Source: Prostheceraeus crozeri (taxonomy: Eukaryota > Platyhelminthes > Polycladida > Euryleptidae). Taken from it: 64,000 nt of DNA. This document shows positions 30,172 to 42,258 of this stretch, one piece after another. Under the pieces are notes generated by a model. The model had not been told where the DNA came from, searched no databases, and saw only the letters and a list, made by a program, of their open reading frames with translations. Location: the NCBI GenBank assembly GCA_907163375.1, contig CAJQUW010008625.1, positions 1 to 64,000 of the forward strand, written 5' to 3'. Numbering within the stretch: position 1 is the first letter of the stretch; each line of letters opens with the position of its first letter. The translations under genes were made by a program, and so were the position numbers.

Positions 30172-30730
30172 GATAACGAAGGATATATTCTTGAGGTTCC
30201 TTCCACTTTTGTTTCTTCCATTTCTGAAGTTCCTTCCATTTTTGTTCCTTCCATTTCTGAAGTTCCTTCCACTTTTGTTTCTTCCATTTTTAAAGAAATA
30301 TTTTTAGTCACATGATATATTTTAAAAACCTGAAAGATGGATAAAATTCATGAATTTGAAATTCTCAAATTTGAGATTCTTAACTTTTATGATTTTTCGG
30401 TGTCCTAGAACGGTCATGATTTTGGCGAGGGTGAAAATTGTAATTCTCAAATTTGAGATTTTGAAAAATTTGAAAATTGGGTATTTTTAAAAACGCCCAA
30501 ATTTGTGAATTTAGGTCTTCATAACCTGAAAAAGGGTTCAAATTCATGAATTTATGTCGTTTTTAAAAAGTACCATTTTTTCAAAAATGGTACTTTTTGA
30601 ATGGACTAAATTCATGTATTTAGGTCTTAAAAACCTGAAAAAGGGTTCAAATTCATGAATTTATGTCGTTTTTAAAGATACTATTTTTTTGAATTTTATG
30701 GTCGCCTGGAACGGTCTTTTGCCCATTACT
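30172..30730 (-). repeat. right terminal inverted repeat
   Basis: Inverse copy of 13402-13968. It carries a truncated copy of the first codons of the 13901 gene, here with three additional GGAAGGAACTTCAGAAAT-type units, and then leaves the homology at 30172. The terminus AGTAATGGGC is exact. Confidence 0.9.
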
Positions 30731-30736
30731 CGCGTT
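30731..30736. repeat. target site duplication, right (CGCGTT)
   Basis: Identical to 13396-13401. Host repeat A resumes from here. Confidence 0.93.
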
Positions 30737-30850
30737 CTCAGTGAAAATGGCCTTAAGGAGATTCCTATGGTTCACAATTTGGATTCGTAGATTTCTCAAG
30801 CTTATATTATAGGAATATTGTCATAGTTTAGAGGACAATAATGCAGATTA
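30737..30850. repeat. host repeat family A, right half of the split target site
   Basis: TCAGTGAAAATGGCCTTAAG...CTCACAATTTGGA-type sequence follows the same order as 1495-1565, continuing the copy interrupted at 13401. The joined halves form the empty-site equivalent. Confidence 0.75.
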
Positions 30851-33400
30851 TCCGAGGACGCACTAGCGTTATAATTATCCTACTATAATTCATCCAAGAT
30901 AACGGCTCGGACTATGTTAAAAATGACATAGAACATTAGAGTTCAAATTCCTAGCAGTAGAAATTTCATGTCACATTGATCAAAACTTTCCAGACTACAG
31001 GCTGTGTAGGCTATCTAGCAATGGTTAGTCAAAATAAGTATGGAAAGCAGCGCAACCCTATAACGTGAACAGAATGGTAATTAAAAGTGACTAGGAGTAC
31101 TTATGATTCATTCAGTTTGCTTATTTATACTTTCTTAAGTTTCATCAACTGCATTTCAAGAAATGGTGGCTGAGCAAGAAAGGAGAATTAGTTCATAATG
31201 TGAATATCAGCGGATGGCAACTAACTCCATTTCTAGTGAAAATGACAGGATAAATTTGTGAACATCTTCATCCGGAATGCTAATCTTCATGGAAGGATTT
31301 GAGAAAAGAGATTTTCAAACATGGACATTACAACATGTAGTTCAAGTAATTGATTCAACAACCATTGATGAGATTTAAAATTCCAATCAAATTTAATGTC
31401 ACGATGATCGAAGGATGCTGATATTATGCATGAAATTTATCAGAGGACGAAGCATGTGCATCCTCGCTCAGTTAGAAACAAATCTTCCGAAGAATCTCTG
31501 CCTGTGAGGTCACATGATCACAGGACCCAAATAAATGTTTCATATACGTACTTGAATGTATTGAATCCATTCTTTACATCAATGCTAATAGGCGATGGGT
31601 GAATCCAAATGTCGAAGCAATGGAAACGTAAAAAACACAAATGATCTCATTCTTTGGTCATGGAGAAATTTGCTTTACGATTCGTTTAAGCGATTGCATT
31701 ATACCTACAACGGCCATGCTTAATTCATAGTGATCAATGAATCGCTCAAACATCTGTGGTAGCGGACATATATTGGGCTTTTTTCTTCCATAGGAATTGC
31801 ATGGCATTTACCGGACAATATTGCAACTAAGAGCAATATTGTCCGGCAAAATGTAGAAATCTCATGCCAAGATGAATTATAATGTTGAATATGTCTATAT
31901 CTAGTCAAAGCAGTAAAAAATTTAACATTTTCTATATTAATTTGTTGACACAGATTTTAACATTGAATGAATTCAAAACATTGCCTTTGTGACATCACCT
32001 TCAAACATAGAAATTAACAATACCATACAAAGTCCTAGAATGGAAATTGCATGAAAATTATGGCACACGCCGGGGGAACTTAGTTGGGGCAAAAAGCAAA
32101 TTTTGCGAGCTGGCTTTCTTGTTTTCGGGTTGGCATTTTCAATTATCAAGTCAATTTGTGATGTGGATTGTTGCCCCTTGTCCAAAGATCATGTACACAA
32201 AAGCAATAGTGAATTTACAAAATAGTGCAGCGACAGGATGACAAAGTAGGAAATCCTTTAAAACATTCTGTACGTTCATCATTTTGAAATATCGCTCCTA
32301 TTATCAATCAAGAGTATAATCAGAAACATACGCAACTTGTGATGTCGATTTTCAGAGCACGCATTGCTCCAGCTTGAAATCAGAGGCCAAGAAATCTCAG
32401 AGTATTCATTTTTTTGGAAAAAAAATATTTTAACAATTTTCAAAACCTTTGCATGCTTTCGAATATGAGCTTCCAAAATATCATCACACTATATCACATA
32501 AGTCATTCAGCGATTAATTGAAATGTCAATGACTGCTACAAATAGACACACTATACTAATCCATGGAATAGTAGGCTAATTCACATGAAACAATGCCACC
32601 ATCTCACTTAAAATTCTCTTCATGAAAATCCTGTAATTAGGTGTCAACAACTTCCACAACCAACTTGGCAAATAGTTTGTCTATCATACGATGTTTTTGA
32701 TCGAAGCAGATCTACAAACCATGGATTTTTCCATGTGCCATCATTGCACATAGGCAAGATATCAAACTTCCATTCTAGTGTACTATTATCCACTTCTATG
32801 CCTTCAAATAAATATTTATCACCAGTACTTCTATGCCAAAGATATCATTTCATGGATATCTTGTCTACACATCTCTGTAAATCTATCATGGACTCCTAGA
32901 TATGTAACACATGCACTGTTAGCTCAAAATTGCAAGCGCACAATTGGCGATTAATGAAAAGAAAGGTAATTGTATAGCGATGTTTATTTGCAGCATAATA
33001 TTCATGCGCATAAGCAGAAAAAATGAGATTAATCGGAAGAAATGGATGAGCCCTAGATTGATAGAAGTTATAAAATAGATTATCTATTTATTTTTCTATC
33101 TGCATTGCTATTTGCATTGAAAGTTCGTTTCAGATTGAAATGTTGGTGATGAAAAGTCATATTTCTGGTGCCGCAGATCTTTTCATTATTGTGTTACAAA
33201 ATCTTAGACTACTAAATAGAGCAATAATGCGCAAGCAGTGACCAATTGTGCAGGCATTTCTGCCAAAATTGTAATTCAAATGAAGAACATTATCCAAGAG
33301 GTTTTCAAAACAGTTTTCCCAATTTTGAAGCTTGAATTTCAAGACTGAAAGAGCTGGGATTTTAATTGCTCATCTGAAAATGCTTCCTCAAAAATTTCGA
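30851..33400. other. no gene recognised; short host hairpins
   Basis: AT-rich intronic sequence. A perfect 14-base hairpin, CCGGACAATATTGC at 31811-31824 with its complement at 31833-31846, is the clearest structure. No exon or transposon protein seen. Confidence 0.4.
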
Positions 33401-34347
33401 TAACCCTATCTGTCCTGGGGAGGGGCCGATTCGGCCCCGACCTAGATACTTTTTAATTCCACAGCTGAACGTCTTTGTGTGAGAATTCTACCTTCCGTGA
33501 CTTTTCCTAACTTTTAATTGCGCATCTTTTGGGAGTAAAAGATTTAATTTTGGCCGTACGAGCTAAATGAAAACTAGTTACGACGCCTAAAAATCGTTGG
33601 AATTTACCGTCTGCTCTCATTTCAAACTTTTTCTCGAATAAATTAATGTAGTGTTGCATAATAGACACAAATTAATGATTTTGATCACATCAATGCTTTT
33701 TATAATATGATATTGGGATAGTATTTGAATGCTTTTTAGTCTTATATCCTCCATATACTACTCATGAATAAATAGTAGAATAATGAGCATTTTCTCATTT
33801 TTTAACGAATAATGAAACTTTTGGAAAAACGCATCATTGTAATAATTGCGTATTTGTCTTCAGTTAGGTTTCTTTGTGATAATATATTCTAGCTAATGAT
33901 AGATAGCCAATTTGGAATGAAATTCTCGCACATGAGAACTACTGTTTCAATGTTTGAAATTTGAAATACTATTCATACAGCATTATTATACATGTATGAA
34001 TAAAAGCAATAAATTAGCATTGATATAGCAAGAAACATGCCAGATAGAACACTTTCGCGTTATGTTTTAGTATTTTTAACATTCCGAAGCGATTGGTTTT
34101 GCAACAATAATAAGTATCTAAAATTTGTAAAAAAAATGCACTTTCAAATTTTGAATTGCTATTTATAGCATGGAGAAATTGAAGTTTTGAAAAACCGACT
34201 GCACTACTGAAAAGATCATGCCCGAAATATAGCATGCATGTAATTTCATTGAATTTGACCATTTAGTTTAGAAAATCTGAGGGGGGGGCCGAATCGGCCC
34301 CTCCCCAGGCTGAGACAGTTAAAAAAAGCCCAGGTCAGATAGGGTTA
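33401..34347. mobile_element. piggyBac-like MITE (about 0.95 kb)
   Basis: The left end TAACCCTATCTGTCCTGGG and the right end CCCAGGTCAGATAGGGTTA are inverted copies. Just inside both lies the palindrome GGGGCCGA(A/T)TCGGCCCC. The termini CCCTATCTG next to TTAA-like flanks suggest a piggyBac-type non-autonomous element. No transposase is encoded. Confidence 0.6.
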
Positions 34348-35035
34348 ATGCAAATGTTGTAAAACTTTAAAAATGTTTTCATCACCATCAGAGGGTAAAT
34401 CCTTCATTTCAATATTATTTGCAAGATATTCTGCCACATTCTCAACATCGGATTACACGTCTGAACATCAATAATTGAATTAATTTCATCAGGGTTAATA
34501 TCTCAAAACATAAAGAGCGTAAACAGCACGAATATTTTGATCACTTTGAAAGATTTGGAGGTTATCGGAGATTGGGTTACCTTCTGCAACGTACCAGCAG
34601 GTGGTAGACACAATGCCCGATGTTCTAATAAAGTAAATAAATGCCATAAGAATCACAGAATAGTGACGACCAAGTATATTCCCATCTAGCAGCTAGATCT
34701 GTTCAAACAAGACCGTACCTCCTCTGTTCTTCTAACTCACACAATTTCATAATTAAATCAATAGCGCTATCTTTGTACACATTATTCCGACTCTCATAAT
34801 TTTTGTCGCATTCCAAATGTTTCACTCTTGCCATGAGGATAAGCACTTTTGAGGAAGACGTAATAACTTGATCATAACAGATCAACTACTGTCTTATCGT
34901 TCTTAATTAATAATTATGCAACCGCCAATTCATGCAGTGAACATTTTATTGGTAGCAATGTAGTTCACTTCAAGAGATTCATGGAAAAGCCAAGTTATAA
35001 TTATATTCATAAAAATATTTGCAAAATCTTCTCAA
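34348..35035. other. no gene recognised
   Basis: AT-rich, without supported exons, RNA genes or element termini. Confidence 0.4.
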
Positions 35036-35600
35036 TATACAAGGTGGCCATAAAGTCGCGCACCAAAGTTTATCTGACCTACGTCCAAACTTTAAGCTTC
35101 AATCATACTATTATAGAAATTCCTAGTTTCGTCGTGCGCATGTGGAGTATACTTCGTTCTCTTAACTTCATGAATGAACATTATTTGGTGCAGATGATCG
35201 CGCGACTGCCAAAATGAGAATTACTCTGAAAAAAGCGAAGAAGTCAAGATAAATGGAAGCTACATTGCCTTCTTAATCACAACCAGCGAGTATGTCCTTG
35301 TCAATTGAACACAGAGTTGAAATTATCCTACTTTATGGGCGAGAAGGTGCGACAAACTGGTCTGTTACTGAAACGCTCAATTCAAAGCATGAAGGAATGA
35401 ATGTTAGTCACACGGCAGTTGGTCGTTTACTTGCGAAGTTCAAAGAAACTAACGTTCACGACAAAGAGCTATGTGGACGTCCAAGAGTATCTGACCCATT
35501 CTCGATGAAATTGAGCAAAGTCCAAAAAAATCCGTGCGTAAGATCATCTCGCGAAATCAACGTTTTTGATTTTGCCTCTTTATGACTGCTTCTTCGGATT
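35036..35600 (+). pseudogene. Tc1/mariner-like transposase N-terminal fragment
   Basis: From 35292 the frame reads SIEHRVEIILLYGREGATNWSVTE, then NVSHTAVGRLLAKFKET and CGRPRVSD: the paired helix-turn-helix DNA-binding region of a mariner/Tc1-type transposase. It breaks off before any DDE catalytic segment. An upstream ACAAGGTGGCCATAAAGTCGC resembles the terminal repeat of such elements. Confidence 0.65.
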
Positions 35601-36134
35601 CCACAAAGTGTAGAGAGCACATTCTGGAGCTCTCTGTTCAGGTCAAAACCCTTCAATGGATTATTGTTCCATCCCCTCAAAATTTCCTTGTTATTGTGGA
35701 GGAAGCGATGAAGTATTATACTGCGACCTTTCTCATTATACTTTTGTAATCAAATATTAGACATCGTCTAGCTTGAACAGGAAAATTGACAGAAATATTG
35801 CAAACGTTGTTTCTAAAATTGACAGTTATTCGCCAATTGTACACTTTCTGTGAAAAATTTGAAAAACGAACAGTCCAGGTGTTATATCTAGGAGTCCATG
35901 GCTTAATCCATTGATGATTTGTATTAAATATAATATAAGTAAACATTCTATAGCTAATCGTGATGTCTATGTATATTCAGCAACAGCAATGTTTATACTC
36001 GTCTATACTCGCTTCGTTCGTTCTATATTTTCAGTGTCGAATAGACATCGCATTAACATCACTATAATGTAATATTACAGCTAAACAGGCATATTGCGGC
36101 TCATTATTTCAACATTGAACCTTAACACAATGTT

Positions 36135-36320
36135 CTCAGCTTCATGGGCTATGTAGAAAATTATCATAGATTTGAGTCTTTTACAGATCAAAATCTTGGA
36201 TTTTTAATGTCACAGATTTTAGGTTCAGTAACAGTGCATCTTTCAAATGATCAGCATAAATCGTCTGTCGCTACGCGCCGACCAAGCTGTCATTTGACAG
36301 GTAATATATCTTCATTGTGA
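36135..36320. repeat. host repeat family A, third copy (partial)
   Basis: Shares with 1580-1770 GGGCTATGTAGAAAA-TATCATAGATTT, TTTTAGGTTCAGT-ACA-TGCAT and CGCTACGCGCCGACCAA-CTG. The 5' part of the family is missing here. Confidence 0.8.
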
Positions 36321-37236
36321 CATCCTTGCCGCGTGCGCCAAGTAATAATTGAAAAGCTATGTAATGTACGAACTGATATCTACATGGCATCATTCAGTGT
36401 GCGGAGACTCAAATTCTGTCTATTTTATCTACAATGAGGTACAGTATCATAATTCATCGATTCGGGAACTGAGTCTCACACCCAAGATGCAAAATCAATG
36501 TCACAATCCGATTCGATGTCACAGAGCTTGACCAACTCCTTGAAATGTAATAGGTGAACATGCCGTCTTTCAAAAATGAATCAATTATTCGACGCGCCTT
36601 CTTCTCATTAGAAATAGGGTGGTGCAAATTCAGCCACCACTTTGATTTTCTCACTTGCATTCATACGGAGTGCAGCTGAGGCCTGAAAATTGCGTCATAT
36701 ATATAGGAGGAGATTAACCAGGGGCGTACATACGCGATATTGTAAGACCGATTCAACGACCAATTTTAACGAGACTGCATGCACTCTCATACACACAATA
36801 CCAATGGCACGATCAGGTTCTTGATAGAAAATATCAATCATAGAAGATAGGCTGCCTCATAAAGATATAACATTACAAGACTAACTCAAGACATAACAAG
36901 CGTGTACTATAATTAATCAATGAGTCTGTTAAAGGAAAACATGTAATGGGCTGATGCTGTACCGTATTTACTCCGTTTCGAACAACTGTTATGATCACAG
37001 ACTCATTTGACCAGACTCAGGTGTCCATGTTCAGTTTTGGAGACCGGACCTACACCTCCTGAATTTCCGCCCTTGTCATGAGCATCACAACCAAGCAGCT
37101 AGCTTGGAAAAATGTTTGATGTATAACAGTGGCGTAGCCTGCTTCAAACCGTTTCCGGGGCTAAAGTCAGTCTTGGCATCGGTGCACCTTGTAGCATGCA
37201 GCACATAGGCAAAGTGCCCGGTGGGAACTTCTAATC
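36321..37236. other. no gene recognised
   Basis: No supported coding exon or repeat terminus; short open frames only. Confidence 0.35.
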
Positions 37237-38222
37237 TACAGGGTGTCCGAAAAGTCTGGACACATAGAAAGCAAGTGAAAATTATGTCCCAGATTATGTA
37301 TGAAAAGTAAAAATATGGATGTCTTATTACAAAAATTTACAAAATATCTACAAGGCTAAAATATGGAATATTTAGTACAAAAGAAGACTTACAAAACATG
37401 ATCTACATTCTACCCATTACTGGCGCACACAATCGACAACATTTAAGAAAATTAGCTTCAACTCTGTGAAGCACTTCAACGTCACCATTGATCGCACACT
37501 CTTCACTTCTTTTTGAGATGATCAATGTCTCGAATCTTCACTCGGTAGACACAGGCTTTCAGGTAACTCCGGAGGAAATTCTAACGGGTTTAGATCGAGG
37601 GAGCGTGGTGCCCATTCCACGTCACCTCTTCTGCCAATCCATTTAGGAAATGTATCGTGCAGCCACTGCCAAACACTTGTGGCATGATGTGGCAGTGCCC
37701 GTCTTGCTGGGACCATTGTGGAAACTTTTCAAGGTCATTTAGTTCAGGTAGTAAATTCATCTGCAAACACTCCACATAGGATGTACCTGTTACTGTTCTA
37801 TCAAAGAAGAAAGGACCCAACAATACAGTGTCAAAGATTCCACACCATACCATTAATTTTCGGCCACCTTTTTCCTTACAGTCTGATATCCAATGTGGGT
37901 TGTTTTCTGACCACTAATGAGAATTTTGCTTATCTACCTCGCTATTTACATATAACATGGCCTCATTGGAAAACAAGATGTTGAACAAGAGAAGCTTGTC
38001 TCCTTCACATTTCTGAATAAACCAGTCACACAACCAGTAAAACATTTGGCAATCAAGAGAAGGATCTTGATGCAATTATAATCCAATAGAATTTATGAAC
38101 CAATAGCTAGCCAAGGTCACCCACGCATTAATCACGCCATAATCAAGCATCAAAACGAGTGAGCCATCTCGAATTAATTTTCGCTTATTTCCTATGTGTC
38201 CAGACTTTTTGGACACCCTGTA
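37237..38222 (-). mobile_element. degenerate Tc1/mariner DNA transposon with intact TIRs
   Basis: The 31-base terminal repeats at 37237-37267 and 38192-38222 are inverse copies with one mismatch, start TACAGGGTGTCC, and include the TA target. On the minus strand two frames show the C-terminal half of the transposase: VWCGIFDTVLLGPFFFDRTV and TSYVECLQMNLLPEL (37853-37590), then FPKWIGRRGDVEWAPRSLD and LNPLEF in another frame (to 37522). These contain the second and third catalytic-region motifs of DDE mariner-like enzymes, with frameshifts. Internally deleted and inactive. Confidence 0.85.
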
Positions 38223-39800
38223 GAAGTCACTTTGATAAAAAATAATAAAGAATTCAAATAATGAAGAAATGAAGGTATGCATGTGCAAACATTTAGCTAC
38301 GCGTTTGTCAGACACGCCGTGATTAGCCAGTCACTCGTAAAGAATTCCCTGTCTTCGCCTGGGTTGAATCACACAGATGGATTGCTTCTCTGTGGGTTGC
38401 ATGCAGTGGCCGCGATGAGCTGAAAGGCGCGCGCGAACTGCACATTGATAGATTGGCTGAGTTGTCGATGACATCAACAAGCCATTGCTGATCATGTGTG
38501 GCTCGTGTTAGATTTTGGCCAATCGGTGCAATCTCAGCGACACTCCGGCGACTGCCCCTGACAGAGGTAGAGAGATAAAACCACCGACAGTTATACATGC
38601 ATCTGTTGGAAGAATAAAGACTTAAGATAGGATGTAGCGCTTGGTCACTGATGCACATTGTACATGATTAAAATATGTCGGAGAATTTCTTTGAAAATAC
38701 ATTCGGGGCACTGCCCCGAATGCCTCAATGGACACTACGCCCCTGATGAATAATGAGTGAGAATAATTCCATACAAGCATAAAAATCACTGAAAATTTTA
38801 AGCTCTAGAACTTCAGCTTGACTTTTTGAAATGTCTTGTGATAATCCAAACTCCATTTGATTTTAGTCACCCATCTATAAGCCCAAGCCTGTCTATCGAC
38901 TGACTCTTTCATAGGGGCGTTTTTTCAGAGTGCGGCTAATTCGGCTACTCCCTGAGGCTAATTATTTCGTACTCCACTTCAGTTTGCAGCTGTTCGACGA
39001 AAGAGGAATAGATAACACTAAGATACAAATCAATCCATGTTTGACGCATTTTATGCCTATATGACCTCTGCTCAAAAGTAGGCCTACCTCATCATATGTT
39101 CATAGGGCTATGCATTGTTCAAATTATATCATTAAGCCAACTAGAAAAGTGTGATATATTATGACTTCGGAACTAACTTTTACCCCCATTAAATCATTGT
39201 TGAGGATTTCAGTGGCTGTTTTGTCAAACAGCGGTTGCTAGAGGAGCTAAATCTCCATGGCAACCACTGACGCATGATGGGTAGGGCGCATACCCGTAGT
39301 CGAAAACTACAGGAGCCTAAAGAAATAGTTCAGTTATGTATGGTTAGATCTTCTGACATCCTAGTCGACGACAAATCTATTTAAGTTGTTACTAATCAAA
39401 TGTAGGTCCCTCGCAGCCGTTGCTAGGTAACAGTATGAATATTTAAATTTTCACTACTGATTTCTATTTCGACAACAAAGACTTTTAATTAGACCTCAGA
39501 ACGTTTATTACCCTTTTTACGCAAAACATACAGTCGGCAGCATGGGATGAGGTCTGATCAAATGTAGTGTGTGAGAGTGACATGGCTAATGGCAAAATGA
39601 TAAATGAGATGAATATATAAAGAAGCATTCTTCAACTTTGGCGGAGAGAAGACATTCTGGAACAACACTGAAAATTCATTCACTTCTTGTGAATACAAAT
39701 ATAAGTTCCAAAAGGCTAAATTATGAGAGAGCATAAAAGATAATTCATGACAACGGATTCTAATCTATTATAAGTCATAATTATAGATCATGTAAATGAC
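38223..39800. other. no gene recognised
   Basis: AT-rich to moderate-GC sequence with no supported exon. Short frames on both strands have no known motif. Confidence 0.35.
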
Positions 39801-39862
39801 ATGGTTTCAGCAACGGCTTCATTGTTTGGTTAACTTCATACCAAAAATCCTGTGTTCAAAGA

Positions 39863-40680
39863 GTGCATGTTAATGGTATTATTGGTCCTCAGGTGAAAGT
39901 AGAGTCGGGTGTCTCGCAAGGGAGTGTACTTGGTCCTAACTTTTTCTGCATGTATATGACCACATTGATGCTTCAAGAAGACTACACTAGAATAGTGAAA
40001 TATGCCGATGATATCACTCTAATTGAGGCATTTACCCTGGATCGGTCACCACATTGCTTACTCCGAATTCAGCAATGGGTGGAGGCCTACAAGATGACTC
40101 TAAATCTAGAGAAATGTAAGCAGATCATAATCAAGGAGTCAATAACTGTATCACTTCCACTATACGACGATATTGTTCTTTCTGGTCATTTCATATCTTG
40201 GGTGTCTCGTGGAATAATCGAAAGTCATGGGAAGACCATTTCAGTAACGTTGTTCGCTCCGCTTGCATGTTTTGAGAGTCATCAGACCATTTGTAACAAA
40301 AGAGAAGCTTTTCATCGTGTTCAATAGCATGATCCTTTCCCTCTTACTTCATGCCACACCGTTATTCGGTAATATTTCCAATCCGATTTCGCTCAAACTT
40401 CATCGGGTATTGAAGCGTGCGCATCATATCATCTGTGAAGACAACTGCGAATGTTCAATTATGCCTTGCTTGAATTCTCGTCGTGAAACTTTGACGCTGA
40501 GACATTTCAGAAAGTGTGAATTCCCGGATCATCCGTGGCATCATCTTTTACCAAGCAAGTTATCTGTTACAGGGCATTATCGTCTTCCTTATTGCTCAAC
40601 CGTTAAACATTCTAAATCGTTTCTTCCTTTTGCCTGTGACATTCTATCATCCGTAAAAGTACTACTTATGTAATTTCTGA
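39863..40680 (+). pseudogene. LINE reverse-transcriptase C-terminal fragment
   Basis: The first frame has VKVESGVSQGSVLGPNFFCMY and IVKYADDITLIE (catalytic Y-A-D-D box) followed by LRIQQWVEAYKMTLNLEKC. A second, overlapping frame continues with the thumb (LRVIRPFVTKEKLFIVFNSMI, LKLHRVLKRAHHIIC). 5'-truncated with at least one frameshift. Non-LTR (CR1/Jockey-like) by motif style. Confidence 0.75.
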
Positions 40681-42167
40681 TTTTCATTTCTTCAACATAG
40701 TGCTTATTATTATCATGTCATAGCATAAAATAGACCAATCTGCCGAAATTATTTTTTGAAATGGAGTTGGGCAGGCCATCTCGCGAGAAGACATGACAAT
40801 AGATGGACTAGAAGTGTAACAGAGTGGCAGTAAGAAATCGAGGAGGACAGAGACGACTGTGGAGAGATGAGTTGCCAGCGAGGTGGCAGTCGATGCAGGG
40901 ATTGCATCGGGTCAAGATCCGGGATCCGGCGGATCTGGGTGTAGATAACCGGATTCGGGATACGGTGGCATGTCCGCCCGGATCCAGCGAAGAGCGTTGA
41001 AGATAAAATGTTGATGGTCATTAATGCTGCGGAATTTAACGATTCACACAGGCAACCTGCCACTGGCACAGCAAAATCACATAGTCAAAGACAATGATTT
41101 CAATTAACTTTGAAAGATGTAAACAGGTCCACATCACTATTCAGATTCAAGAAATGAAACATGAATTTTGTGAATCATAAAATCATGTCGGTGAAAACTG
41201 AATTACAGAATTGAAATTTCAGCCTAGAAAGCACGAATAATATCGTGACTTTTTCATGAAGACTTTCATTATAATACCATTCATGAAATTCCCTTGATAA
41301 TCAGCTCAATTTCCGCTTAGTTAGGATGCTTATTAGTAAATATTCACTCCTCTTCATATCCAACTTGTTTCATACTACTTATATAGGGGTGTCATCTCGG
41401 TAGTATTTAAATTGGCAAAATTCTTTGGACCACGGGAACGTAATCTCCGCAAAAAACTGTAACTTTCCATATAAAAATTTTCACTGTATACAGATACATT
41501 TTTTGAGTCGATATTCTACCCATATATCCATACTCTATGGGCCTCAGTAAGACCAGCAGCCTCTGTATGTTTATACTACTATACTAATAGACGAGTCATA
41601 TTTAAAGATCCGGAAACATGCAACAATTCAACGCTTATTCATGAACAGTAAAGTAGAGGTAGGGTTAATACTTCATCGTAGTCCTAAATGACATTATCAT
41701 AAGGATCTCTCTGAGACTCACCTGTAAAGAATTTGAAAATTTACCCAGCAACACCCGCCCTAATAGATTTTTTCATCGATCATCATTTCATATGTTTCTA
41801 CTCCAAGACGTCAAAACGTGCTTTAAAAACCTGCCAGCGAAACCTACGTTTATGGTGACGAATGTCATCCGTGAGCGGTACTGTATTTAGGAGTTTGCTG
41901 AAATTGAATTGTCTCCGGACTTTGTGACTCGTTCGTTTCGTTAATGTACGTTATGTGAATTGACAACCTCATGAACCTATTGCTTGTATCGGTGAATACG
42001 GCTCAGCACACTGATTGCTGGAAATCTGCTAGTATCCGATGTGACTGTCACTTCGACAACAAAGACTTCAGTTTAGACACTTTTCAAAATAAAATAACAG
42101 CGTGAAGATGATAACAATTAATGAAATAGTGCTAACAATTCACCCATTTTATTGTGTGCATGCATAC
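40681..42167. other. no gene recognised
   Basis: No supported exon, RNA gene or element terminus. Confidence 0.35.
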
Positions 42168-42258
42168 TTTAAAGCAGGGTTGCGGAGTCGGAGTCCTATC
42201 ATTTTTGCTGGAGTCAGAGTCCTATCAAAATGATAGGACTACGCATCCCTGCTTTAAA
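42168..42258. repeat. small foldback element
   Basis: TTTAAAGCAGGG at the left and CCCTGCTTTAAA at the right, with inner arms around GTCCTATCATTTT/AAAATGATAGGAC and repeated GGAGTC.AGTCCTATCA units. Confidence 0.7.

Larger units (their letters stand above)
13402..30730. mobile_element. Maverick/Polinton, adintovirus type (17.3 kb, endogenous viral element)
   Basis: The element is bounded by inverted repeats beginning AGTAATGGGCAAAAGACCG and flanked by CGCGTT on both sides. It encodes the defining set: protein-primed DNA polymerase B, retrovirus-like integrase, packaging ATPase, adenovirus-type protease, major and minor capsid proteins, plus a parvovirus-type phospholipase A2. The combination of adenovirus-like virion genes with an integrase is that described for adintoviruses. 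The interior is much more AT-rich than the host flanks, and most plus-strand starts sit in a TTTTAAAAATG-like context. Polymerase, ATPase, fibre-like, clamp-like and one helical gene are interrupted; the other genes are open. Confidence 0.95.

Noticed and set aside
30069-30311. Minus-strand open frame starting like the 13901 gene
   Set aside because: It is the terminal-repeat copy of that gene's first codons, running out into unrelated sequence; not a separate gene.
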